From an uncultured Caryophanales bacterium (GTDB taxonomy: Bacteria; Bacillota_I; Bacilli_A; RFN20; CAG-826), in NCBI GenBank assembly GCA_946401755.1, contig CAMIVH010000067.1, forward strand, positions 1 through 5,094: a DNA stretch of 5,094 nt, read 5' to 3'. Below are positions 1 through 5,094 of this stretch, piece after piece. Numbering within the stretch: position 1 is the first letter of the stretch; each line of letters opens with the position of its first letter. The notes under the pieces are model-generated. The model did not search any database, was not told the origin of the DNA, and was given only the letters and a program-made list of their open reading frames with translations. The position numbers and the translations under genes were made by a program.

Positions 1-377
1 TAATGATCAATAGCGACTATTTCTTTTGTCTTCTTATCTTTGCCTGAGCGCATGAAGGATATGCCTGTGACTAAATAGAACGTAAGAACACCAGCATCTA
101 CGATTAATACAATTGGCCAAATAAAGAAGCTGCCTATTAACAAAGTGCCATTACCAATTACATCAGCGCCTCCACTCGCTTCTCTGACTAGGAAATAAAT
201 ATCTAATATGAGGAAAGGTGGTAATAGTATTGCCCCTAGTACAATAAGCCATACTCCATTACTTCTTTTTGGGTTACTTTTATCTTTATTTTTAGCAAAG
301 ATAATGCCAAACACTAATAAAAGAAGCGCAGTAAGAGTGACTGTAAATATCATTAAATTGAAAAATATAAGTCCCAT
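1..377 (-). CDS. Multi-helix small membrane protein, 3' end cut off by the window edge
   Basis: An open frame starts at an ATG (375-377 on the minus strand) and runs 125 codons to the left edge without a stop, so the C-terminus is missing. The start is supported by an AAGGA ribosome site (384-388) with 6-base spacing, which lies just inside the end of the upstream gene. The protein shows hydrophobic helices at about residues 5-28, 42-64 and 78-107. A basic loop (residues 29-40, rich in K, N and R) separates the first two, and a lysine-rich stretch (109-119) follows the third. This layout resembles the two other small membrane proteins of the operon: helix, basic loop with a proline, helix, helix ending in L-x-x-G, then a polar loop. 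A fourth helix would be expected beyond the edge. It sits 11 bases after the binding-protein gene, so it is co-transcribed. I do not recognise a named family; function unknown. Confidence 0.8.
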   Translation of the reverse strand, partial: MGLIFFNLMIFTVTLTALLLLVFGIIFAKNKDKSNPKRSNGVWLIVLGAILLPPFLILDIYFLVREASGGADVIGNGTLLIGSFFIWPIVLIVDAGVLTFYLVTGISFMRSGKDKKTKEIVAIDH

Positions 378-383
378 ATCAAT

Positions 384-388
384 TCCTT
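384..388 (-). promoter_or_regulatory. Ribosome binding site that fixes the start of the partial membrane protein
   Basis: AAGGA on the minus strand lies 6 bases upstream of the ATG at 377 and next to the TAA stop of the binding-protein gene (389-391). It supports translation of the edge-truncated frame as a separate gene in the same operon. Confidence 0.7.
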
Positions 389-1345
389 TTATAAGGAAAC
401 ATATCCTGTTTCGTTAATGATTTCTTGGCCAAGAGAGGAAAGAACAAAGTCTAAAACCTTTTGGACATTTGGATTTGTTTCACCTTTTCTTGTAACAGCA
501 TAGAAGTTAGAAACGATAGGGTATGATTCGTTTTGAACGTTTTCTCTACTTGGATAAACATCATTTAATTTAAGCATCTTGATATGACCATGCTTTGTTA
601 ATTCTTCAACATAGAATCTAAATGAGAAGCCTAGTGATGATCCTAAAGGACCAAAGAAATTAGGTTTAATATCTTTACCAAACAATTTTTCTAGTGTGGT
701 TTGAGAACCACTGCCTTGGTTTCTTTGTACGACATTGATAGGGCGGTTAGCGCCTCCGACATCTTTCCAGTTAGTAACCTTACCAGAATAGATTTGTTTT
801 AATTGTTCCATGGTTAAGCCATCTACTGGATTATTTTTATTTACAATAAAGACGAATGCTTCTCTACCAATAGGTGTTAATTCTAATTCCACACCTTTAT
901 CTAAACCATATTTAACTTGTTCATCACTAGGTTTAGCGCAGAAAGCGATATCGCAGTCCCCATCCACGATACCTTTAAACGCACCACGGGTGTTGTGGTA
1001 TTGCAAAGCGGAATCTTTTGTGAAATCACCGTTTTCATATTTAACAGATGATTCAGGATAGATGGAATACACGAGTGAATTAAAGACAGGCACTAAAGCG
1101 GCAGCCCCGTCGATGACTGGTAAGTCACCTTCTAATTTATCGCTATATTCTTTCTTAACAATCTTTGTTTCTTTGGCGAATGGTAAGTATTGATCTACTT
1201 CCACACTCTTTGCCTGCATTTGTGAAGATGAATCATTGATACATCTATTTGTAAACACAGTGAAAATAAAGACATTGGTTATAACCATAAAGGTCACAAC
1301 ACCTACAATTGCGGCTATTTGTTTAACTAATTTTTTCTTATCCAT
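389..1345 (-). CDS. PstS-like (phosphate-type) extracytoplasmic substrate-binding protein, membrane anchored
   Basis: This 318-residue protein belongs to the PBP-like/PstS group of ABC-type substrate-binding proteins, which capture phosphate or related small anions outside the membrane. Visible features are a lysine-rich N-terminus (3-8), one hydrophobic helix (about 9-31), a linker, then the binding domain. The first ligand loop is IDGAAALVPVF (78-88). GDCDIAFCAKPSDEQ (129-143) sits where the family has its S/P-rich second loop. TPIGREAFVFIVNKNNPV (157-174), the IYSGKVTNW block (185-193) and QRNQGSGSQTT (207-217) are strong family hallmarks. There is no lipobox: the cysteine after the helix is preceded by TNR, so the anchor is probably an uncleaved helix. 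The start is set by AAAGGAG at 1354-1360 with 8-base spacing, and the ATG overlaps the previous stop by one base (TAATG). Ligand is inferred only; no permease or ATPase gene is in view. It could be a sensor rather than a transporter part. Confidence 0.9.
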   Translation of the reverse strand: MDKKKLVKQIAAIVGVVTFMVITNVFIFTVFTNRCINDSSSQMQAKSVEVDQYLPFAKETKIVKKEYSDKLEGDLPVIDGAAALVPVFNSLVYSIYPESSVKYENGDFTKDSALQYHNTRGAFKGIVDGDCDIAFCAKPSDEQVKYGLDKGVELELTPIGREAFVFIVNKNNPVDGLTMEQLKQIYSGKVTNWKDVGGANRPINVVQRNQGSGSQTTLEKLFGKDIKPNFFGPLGSSLGFSFRFYVEELTKHGHIKMLKLNDVYPSRENVQNESYPIVSNFYAVTRKGETNPNVQKVLDFVLSSLGQEIINETGYVSL

Positions 1346-1485
1346 TACCAGAGCTCCTTTTCAATGAAGGTAATCATTGATGTTTGTCTATAAAGGACAA
1401 TAGTGATGATTAAAAGAGTGACCACACTAATCACTCCTAGAATTGTGATTGCTGAAATAATCCATTTAAATAACTTGTCATTCAT
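1345..1485 (-). CDS. 46-residue single-helix membrane protein
   Basis: This small frame encodes a short polar N-terminus (MNDKLFK), one strong hydrophobic helix at about residues 8-31, and a short polar C-tail ending in EKELW. The ATG at 1485 is preferred. A longer reading would need a TTG start at 1539 and would overlap the previous gene by more than 50 bases. With the ATG the gene begins one base after the upstream TAA and its own TAA overlaps the next ATG by one base, the spacing expected of a real gene in an operon. The ribosome site is weak (AGG at 1496-1498, 10 bases away), so translation probably depends on coupling to the upstream gene. No family is recognised. Its position directly before the binding protein suggests a small accessory subunit, but this is inference. 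Confidence 0.65.
   Translation of the reverse strand: MNDKLFKWIISAITILGVISVVTLLIITIVLYRQTSMITFIEKELW
1354..1360 (-). promoter_or_regulatory. Strong ribosome binding site of the PstS-like gene
   Basis: AAAGGAG on the minus strand with 8-base spacing to the ATG at 1345. It lies inside the 3' end of the 46-codon gene, whose TAA shares one base with the ATG, so the binding protein can initiate strongly on its own as well as by coupling. Confidence 0.75.
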
Positions 1486-1486
1486 A

Positions 1487-1927
1487 TTACATAAACCTAA
1501 TTGGATTTGCGTCCCCGCTACTTTGTTGATCAAAGACAATTGTCAAAGGAATAACAATCGCTAGAACTAATACAATTGCTAAGATGAGTAGTGCCCATCC
1601 GGCAATAATTTTGTTGTTATTTAAGTTACCGTCTTGGTCCTTTTGATAACCTTTGACTAAATTACCAACACCTAAACCAATGGCCACAACAAAGCCAATA
1701 AGCATAAATGCTGGGAAAGCGTAGGTAATAAAAGCGGAAGTTAAACTCTGTTCACCAATACCAGCGAAAAGGATGACTCCCACGATAGTGCCGACAATCG
1801 CAGCAATAGTGACTACCCAACCACCAATAAGCATTGGCTTTTGTTGACGCTTACCGCCATTAATTACTAACATGACACCTGCAGTAATAAGTGCAGCGCC
1901 GATTAAGATACATACGATAATTTCCAT
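1487..1927 (-). CDS. Four-helix membrane protein of unknown function (second gene of the operon)
   Basis: A 146-residue, very hydrophobic protein with helices at about 3-22, 32-56, 66-92 and 106-132. A basic loop GGKRQQKP (24-31) follows helix 1, a polar Asn/Asp/Lys loop (94-105) lies before helix 4, and there is a short polar tail. The segments QKPMLIGGW (29-37) and KIIAG (106-110) match KKPMIIWG and RIIAG of the upstream gene product, so the two look like diverged copies of one family. The start is supported by AGAGGA at 1938-1943, 10 bases upstream of the ATG. The stop is followed one base later by the next start. No catalytic motif, ATP-binding site or transporter signature is seen. A membrane complex with its operon partners is plausible but not shown. 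Confidence 0.85.
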   Translation of the reverse strand: MEIIVCILIGAALITAGVMLVINGGKRQQKPMLIGGWVVTIAAIVGTIVGVILFAGIGEQSLTSAFITYAFPAFMLIGFVVAIGLGVGNLVKGYQKDQDGNLNNNKIIAGWALLILAIVLVLAIVIPLTIVFDQQSSGDANPIRFM

Positions 1928-1962
1928 AGTTTTTGAGTCCTCTAATAATTAGACGTTAAAAA

Positions 1963-2355
1963 TTACATAAGACTGATAGGTAAACCAAATATAGATATCA
2001 AAATGATTGGAATGATTACAAACGAAACAATGGTTCCAAGAATAACAAAGCCAGCGATAATTCGTCCTTTAATATGTCGCATAAAGCCATCAATGAGATA
2101 GTATATGGCAATGACAAAGGCAATCGCGGAAGCGAGTAATAATAAAAGTGGTAAACCAAATAATAAGAAAATCGCTCCACCAGTGAAAAAGGCAAACGTC
2201 GTAAGAGAGCAGAATGCCAAAACACCGACGATGATTGAACCCCATATTATCATTGGCTTCTTATGAAATTTATTTCCAAGAGCGATTAAAACAATCCCAC
2301 CTGGAATTGGGGTAATGAATAAGGCAAACATTAATAAATATATTTCCGAGCCCAT
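1963..2355 (-). CDS. Four-helix membrane protein of unknown function (first gene of the operon)
   Basis: A protein of 130 residues if it starts at the ATG at 2355, or 131 from the adjacent GTG at 2358. An in-frame TAA at 2365-2367 rules out anything longer. Helices lie at about residues 5-26, 34-56, 60-87 and 97-123. NKFHKKPMIIWG between helices 1 and 2 and GRIIAG at the start of helix 4 match the next gene's product. The gene has no ribosome site. The TATAAT of its promoter ends only 8 bases before the ATG, which predicts an mRNA beginning at about 2357 and therefore leaderless translation. An internal ATG at codon 10 with a poor GGA-containing site is a weaker alternative start. No known family is recognised; function unknown. 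Confidence 0.8.
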   Translation of the reverse strand: MGSEIYLLMFALFITPIPGGIVLIALGNKFHKKPMIIWGSIIVGVLAFCSLTTFAFFTGGAIFLLFGLPLLLLLASAIAFVIAIYYLIDGFMRHIKGRIIAGFVILGTIVSFVIIPIILISIFGLPISLM

Positions 2356-2363
2356 CACAAAAT

Positions 2364-2391
2364 ATTATAGATTGGTTCAAGAAATAAACAA
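2364..2391 (-). promoter_or_regulatory. Promoter of the leftward membrane-protein/binding-protein operon
   Basis: On the minus strand a perfect -10 TATAAT (2364-2369) is preceded by a 16-base spacer and a -35-like TTGTTT (2386-2391; three of six bases match the consensus). The predicted transcription start is about 2357, within two bases of the first start codon. It is the only good promoter seen for the five leftward genes. The exact -35 choice is uncertain. Confidence 0.6.
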
Positions 2392-2399
2392 CTCTTGAA
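2376..2399. promoter_or_regulatory. Inverted repeat TTCAAGA-N10-TCTTGAA over the -35 region
   Basis: Perfect 7-base arms at 2376-2382 and 2393-2399 are separated by 10 bases, with arm centres 17 bp apart (about one and a half helical turns). The repeat brackets the -35 element of the leftward promoter and lies upstream of the predicted transcription start, so it would act as DNA (an operator) rather than as an RNA hairpin. The binding factor is not identified. Confidence 0.4.
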
Positions 2400-2491
2400 G
2401 GCGGCCTAGAAACATAATCAAAATAGTATTTGATTCGTATATGCATACACTTGCCTAATGTTTGTCACAAATTATTTTTACCGTTTTTGTT

Positions 2492-2509
2492 AATTATTTA
2501 TAAATAATT
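2492..2509. promoter_or_regulatory. 18-bp perfect AT-only palindrome upstream of the pckA -10
   Basis: AATTATTTATAAATAATT is its own reverse complement across all 18 bases. It ends 4 bases before the pckA -10 hexamer and covers the place where the -35 would sit. This is a classic position for a repressor operator or an AT-rich recognition element. AT-rich DNA makes short palindromes common, but a perfect one of this length at this spot is less expected. Confidence 0.4.
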
Positions 2510-2510
2510 G

Positions 2511-2519
2511 TGATACAAT
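2511..2519 (+). promoter_or_regulatory. Extended -10 promoter of pckA
   Basis: TG-A-TACAAT is an extended -10 element (TG at 2511-2512, hexamer TACAAT at 2514-2519, five of six to consensus). No convincing -35 lies at the standard 17-base distance: the bases there are TAATTA, inside the palindrome. A TTGTTA at 2487-2492 is 21 bases away, too far. The predicted start at about 2526 gives a leader of roughly 46 bases. Confidence 0.55.
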
Positions 2520-2530
2520 GATTCCGATTT

Positions 2531-2553
2531 GGGCGTTTTTGGGTTAAACGCTT
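2531..2553 (+). promoter_or_regulatory. Short hairpin in the pckA leader RNA
   Basis: GCGTTT (2533-2538) pairs with AAACGC (2546-2551) around a 7-base loop TTGGGTT, and two further G-U pairs could extend the stem to 2531-2553. It ends 4 bases before the AGAGGAG ribosome site. No U-run follows, so it is not an intrinsic terminator. It may protect the 5' end or tune translation; its role is unproven. Confidence 0.4.
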
Positions 2554-2557
2554 AGAA

Positions 2558-2564
2558 AGAGGAG
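2558..2564 (+). promoter_or_regulatory. Strong ribosome binding site of pckA
   Basis: AGAGGAG lies 7 bases before the ATG at 2572, close to the ideal spacing. This fits a well-translated metabolic gene and fixes the start codon. Confidence 0.7.
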
Positions 2565-2571
2565 TATACAT

Positions 2572-4179
2572 ATGCCAAATATTGATTTAGGTAAATATGG
2601 AATCAAAAATGTAAAAGAAGTGGTTTATAACCCTTCTTATGAACTTCTTTTCGAAGAAGAAACAAAAGCTAGCCTTGAAGGCTATGAAAAAGGTACAGTT
2701 ACCGAACTTAACGCTGTTAACGTTATGACTGGTATCTACACAGGTAGATCCCCAAAGGACAAATACATTGTCGTCGATGAAAACAGCAAAGACACAGTTT
2801 GGTGGACTTCAGAAGGTTATAAGAATGATAACCATCCAATGAGTGAAGACGTTTGGGCTAAAGTCAAAGCTCTTGCTCAAAAGGAATTATCTGAAAAGAG
2901 ATTGTTCGTTGTTGATGCCTATTGTGGCGCTAACAAGGATACAAGAATGGCCGTCCGCTTCATTATGGAAGTCGCATGGCAAGCACATTTCGTTAGAAAT
3001 ATGTTCATTAAGCCAACAGAAGAAGAATTAAAGAACTTTGAACCAGACTTCATCGTTTATACTGCTTCTAAAGCTAAAGTTGAAAACTACAAAGAATTAG
3101 GACTTAACTCTGAAACATGTGTTGCCTTCAACATCACAAGTAGAGAACAAGTCATTTTAAATACATGGTATGGTGGTGAAATGAAGAAAGGTATGTTCTC
3201 CATGATGAACTACTACTTACCACTTAAAGGCATTGCTTCAATGCACTGCTCCGCGAACACCGATATGAATGGTGAAAATACCGCCATCTTCTTCGGTTTA
3301 TCCGGTACAGGTAAAACCACATTATCAACCGATCCAAAGAGATTACTCATCGGTGATGATGAACACGGCTGGGATGACAATGGTGTCTTCAACCTCGAAG
3401 GTGGTTGCTACGCTAAAGTCATTAACTTAGACAAAGATAGTGAACCAGATATCTATAACGCTATCCGTAGAGATGCTTTATTAGAAAACGTTACTGTTGA
3501 CGCTAACGGCAAAATTGATTTTGCTGATAAGAGCACAACAGAAAATACACGTGTTAGCTATCCAATCAATCACATTGAAAAGATTGTTAAACCAATCAGC
3601 CATGGCCCACACGCTAAGAACGTTATCTTCTTAAGTGCCGATGCTTTCGGTGTCTTACCACCAGTCAGCATCTTAACTCCAGAACAAACACAATATTACT
3701 TCTTAAGTGGTTTCACAGCGAAACTCGCTGGTACTGAAAGAGGTATTACAGAACCAACACCAACATTCTCCGCTTGCTTCGGTCAAGCTTTCTTGGAATT
3801 ACATCCAACAAAATATGCTGAAGAATTAGTGAAGAAGATGAAATTAAGTGGTGCTAAAGCCTACTTAGTTAATACTGGTTGGAATGGTACAGGCAAACGT
3901 ATTTCCATCAAAGATACACGTGGTATCATCGATGCGATCTTAGATGGTTCTATCAACAAAGCTCCAACAAAGAAAATTCCTGTCTTTGATTTTGAAGTCC
4001 CAACTGAATTACCAGGTGTCGATCCAAAGATCTTAGACCCAAGAGATACATATGCTAACCCAGCTGATTGGGATAAGAAAGCCGCTGACTTAGCTTCTAG
4101 ATTCGTTAAGAACTTCGTCAAATACGAAAGTAACGAAGCTGGTAAAGCCTTAGTCAAAGCTGGTCCTAAAGCTGAATAA
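2572..4179 (+). CDS. pckA: Phosphoenolpyruvate carboxykinase (ATP), complete
   Basis: A 535-residue cytosolic enzyme interconverting oxaloacetate + ATP and phosphoenolpyruvate + CO2 + ADP (EC 4.1.1.49). Its length is normal for the bacterial ATP-dependent family. Signatures in order are TGRSPKDK (57-64) with the substrate-binding arginine R59; WYGGEMKKG (199-207) with the metal/substrate lysines K205-K206; MHCSAN (224-229) with H225; the P-loop GLSGTGKTT (242-250) with K248 and T249; LIGDDEHGW (259-267) with metal-binding D262-D263; and ENTRVSYP (324-331) with R327. Near the end, FTAKLAGTERG (381-391) and NTGWNGTGKR (434-443) are also typical. All expected catalytic residues are present, so the enzyme should be active. 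The P-loop and kinase-2 pattern is that of the ATP type, not the GTP type. It is followed after 9 bases by a carboxyltransferase gene. In fermentative bacteria the enzyme often runs toward oxaloacetate and makes ATP; the direction here cannot be read from sequence. Confidence 0.98.
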   Translation: MPNIDLGKYGIKNVKEVVYNPSYELLFEEETKASLEGYEKGTVTELNAVNVMTGIYTGRSPKDKYIVVDENSKDTVWWTSEGYKNDNHPMSEDVWAKVKALAQKELSEKRLFVVDAYCGANKDTRMAVRFIMEVAWQAHFVRNMFIKPTEEELKNFEPDFIVYTASKAKVENYKELGLNSETCVAFNITSREQVILNTWYGGEMKKGMFSMMNYYLPLKGIASMHCSANTDMNGENTAIFFGLSGTGKTTLSTDPKRLLIGDDEHGWDDNGVFNLEGGCYAKVINLDKDSEPDIYNAIRRDALLENVTVDANGKIDFADKSTTENTRVSYPINHIEKIVKPISHGPHAKNVIFLSADAFGVLPPVSILTPEQTQYYFLSGFTAKLAGTERGITEPTPTFSACFGQAFLELHPTKYAEELVKKMKLSGAKAYLVNTGWNGTGKRISIKDTRGIIDAILDGSINKAPTKKIPVFDFEVPTELPGVDPKILDPRDTYANPADWDKKAADLASRFVKNFVKYESNEAGKALVKAGPKAE

Positions 4180-4188
4180 GGAAAAATT

Positions 4189-5094
4189 ATGGGTGTTAAA
4201 ATTGTCGAAACAGGCCTAAGAGACGGCCATCAATCATTATTCGCCACAAGAATGAACACCGAAGAAGTTCTTTGTGCGCTTAAAGAACTTGACCAAGTCG
4301 GTTACCACGCTATTGAAATCTGGGGTGGTGCCACATTTGATGCTTGTTTAAGATTCTTAAACGAAGATCCATGGGAAAGACTTAGATTAGCTAAGAAAGT
4401 TTGTAAGAAAACCAAATTACAAATGTTATTCCGTGGTCAAAACATCCTCGGTTACAGACACTATGCTGACGATGTCGTTGAAAAGTTCGTCGAAAAATCC
4501 ATCAAGAATGGTATTGATATTATCCGTATCTTCGATGCTTTAAATGATATTCGTAACTTAGAATGCGCTGTTAAAGCCACCAAGAAATATGGTGGTGAAT
4601 GCCAAATTGCTTTAAGTTATACAACTTCTCCAGTTCACACTGTTGAATACTACGTTAACTTAGCAAAAGAAATCGAAAAATTAGGTGCTGATAGCATCTG
4701 TATCAAAGATATGGCTGGTGTTATGATGCCAACCGCTGCTTATGAATTAATCAGCGCGTTAAAGAAAAACACCAAATTACCAATCGAATTACACAGTCAC
4801 TGCACAGGTGGCTTATGTGAAATGACATATTTAAAAGCCATCGAAGCCGGTGTTGATATTGTCGACTGCGCTATTAGTCCAATGAGTGGTGGTACATCTC
4901 AACCATGTACTGAATCACTTAACTTTGCCTTACAAGGTACTGAATATGATCCAAAGTTAAACGTCGCTATGCTCAATGCTGCGGCCGCTAAACTTGCTCC
5001 TGTTAAGGCTAAATACATTGCTAACGGTTTATTAAATCCAAAAGTTTTATCCGTTAACGCTAACATCATTAAATATCAAGTTCCAGGCGGTATG
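4189..5094 (+). CDS. oadA: Carboxyltransferase subunit of oxaloacetate decarboxylase / pyruvate carboxylase, 3' end cut off
   Basis: A frame of 302 codons, still open at the right edge, encodes the pyruvate/oxaloacetate carboxyltransferase domain shared by OadA, PycB and the transcarboxylase 5S subunit. These move CO2 between biotin and pyruvate/oxaloacetate. Visible are ETGLRDGHQSLFATRM (7-22) with the metal-binding D12, WGGATFD (45-51), RFLNEDPWERL (55-65), FRGQNILGYRHYADD (81-95), RIFDALND (113-120), IKDMAG (172-177) with the lysine expected to be carbamylated (K173), LHSHCTGG (201-208) with metal ligands H202 and H204, PMSGGTSQP (231-239), and the start of the following domain at VPGGM (298-302). 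There is no biotin carboxylase domain in front, so this is a separate subunit. A C-terminal biotin carrier domain, if present, lies beyond the edge. The ATG is set by AAGGA (4178-4182), 6 bases upstream and overlapping the pckA stop. Whether it is oadA (Na+-pumping decarboxylase) or pycB cannot be decided without downstream genes. Confidence 0.93.
   Translation, partial: MGVKIVETGLRDGHQSLFATRMNTEEVLCALKELDQVGYHAIEIWGGATFDACLRFLNEDPWERLRLAKKVCKKTKLQMLFRGQNILGYRHYADDVVEKFVEKSIKNGIDIIRIFDALNDIRNLECAVKATKKYGGECQIALSYTTSPVHTVEYYVNLAKEIEKLGADSICIKDMAGVMMPTAAYELISALKKNTKLPIELHSHCTGGLCEMTYLKAIEAGVDIVDCAISPMSGGTSQPCTESLNFALQGTEYDPKLNVAMLNAAAAKLAPVKAKYIANGLLNPKVLSVNANIIKYQVPGGM

Noticed and set aside
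208..417. Plus-strand open frame of 69 codons
   Set aside because: It lies opposite the membrane-protein gene and the end of the binding-protein gene, both of which have ribosome sites and sensible products. It has no family match.
810..1061. Plus-strand open frame of 83 codons
   Set aside because: It is antisense to the conserved core of the PstS-like gene and is a shadow frame.
1345..1539. Longer 64-residue version of the small one-helix protein
   Set aside because: It would start at TTG and overlap the preceding gene by more than 50 bases. The ATG at 1485 gives operon-like junctions and places the helix near the N-terminus.
2016..2225. Minus-strand 69-codon frame inside the first membrane-protein gene
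   Set aside because: It is an alternative frame of the same strand within a better-supported gene. The leucine/tyrosine-rich product is typical of a frame shadow.
2430..2446. Possible catabolite-response (cre) site around TGATTCGTATATGCA
   Set aside because: The central CG is one base out of register with the cre consensus, and key flanking positions do not match.
2461..2518. Two TTGT-N-ACAA-like elements (TTTGTCACAAA at 2461-2471 and TTGTGATACAA at 2508-2518) that recall Rex or Crp/Fnr half-sites
   Set aside because: The spacing does not fit the known Rex or Crp/Fnr operators: the TCACAA and TTGTGA half-sites are in the wrong order and about 40 bases apart. The second element overlaps the -10 and may be incidental.
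2843..3031. Plus-strand 62-codon frame inside pckA
   Set aside because: It is out of frame with a fully conserved enzyme and is a shadow.
3861..4157. Minus-strand 98-codon frame opposite the 3' end of pckA
   Set aside because: It is antisense to conserved pckA sequence, without a ribosome site or recognisable product.
1..5094. Reassigned UGA codon (Mycoplasma-type code)
   Set aside because: The conserved genes read through fully in the standard code and the tryptophans checked are TGG. All visible stops are TAA, which neither proves nor supports reassignment.

Overview
The window looks like chromosomal DNA from a low-GC Gram-positive bacterium (Bacillota, possibly the Erysipelotrichia or Mollicutes-related side of Bacilli). 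The evidence is AT-rich sequence, purine-rich AAGGA/AGGAG ribosome sites before most genes, all five visible stop codons being TAA, and small membrane-protein genes packed tightly together. Every tryptophan codon I checked is TGG, so nothing supports UGA recoding. I cannot name a genus from sequence alone.

Two transcription units diverge from an AT-rich intergenic region at about 2356-2571. Leftward (minus strand) is a compact five-gene unit. In transcription order it holds a four-helix membrane protein (2355-1963), a second four-helix membrane protein (1927-1487), a 46-residue single-helix protein (1485-1345), a membrane-anchored PstS-like substrate-binding protein (1345-389), and a third multi-helix membrane protein that runs off the left edge (377-1). 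Gaps are 35, 1, -1 and 11 bases, so this is almost certainly one operon. Its promoter has a perfect TATAAT placed so close to the first start codon that the mRNA appears leaderless, and a 7-bp inverted repeat brackets the -35 region. No ATPase or PstC/PstA-type permease is visible, so the binding protein's partner, if any, lies outside the window or is the set of small membrane proteins itself.

Rightward (plus strand) is a metabolic pair: pckA, ATP-dependent phosphoenolpyruvate carboxykinase, complete at 2572-4179, followed after 9 bases by the carboxyltransferase subunit of oxaloacetate decarboxylase or pyruvate carboxylase (4189 to the right edge, incomplete). Together they connect PEP, oxaloacetate and pyruvate. 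The pckA control region has an extended -10 promoter, an 18-bp perfect AT-only palindrome just upstream of the -10, and a small hairpin in the leader just before a strong ribosome site.

The best candidate for something undescribed is the leftward operon: small membrane proteins with recognisable mutual similarity, a tiny one-helix protein and an extracytoplasmic binding protein. No rRNA, tRNA, CRISPR array, insertion sequence or clear intrinsic terminator was found.
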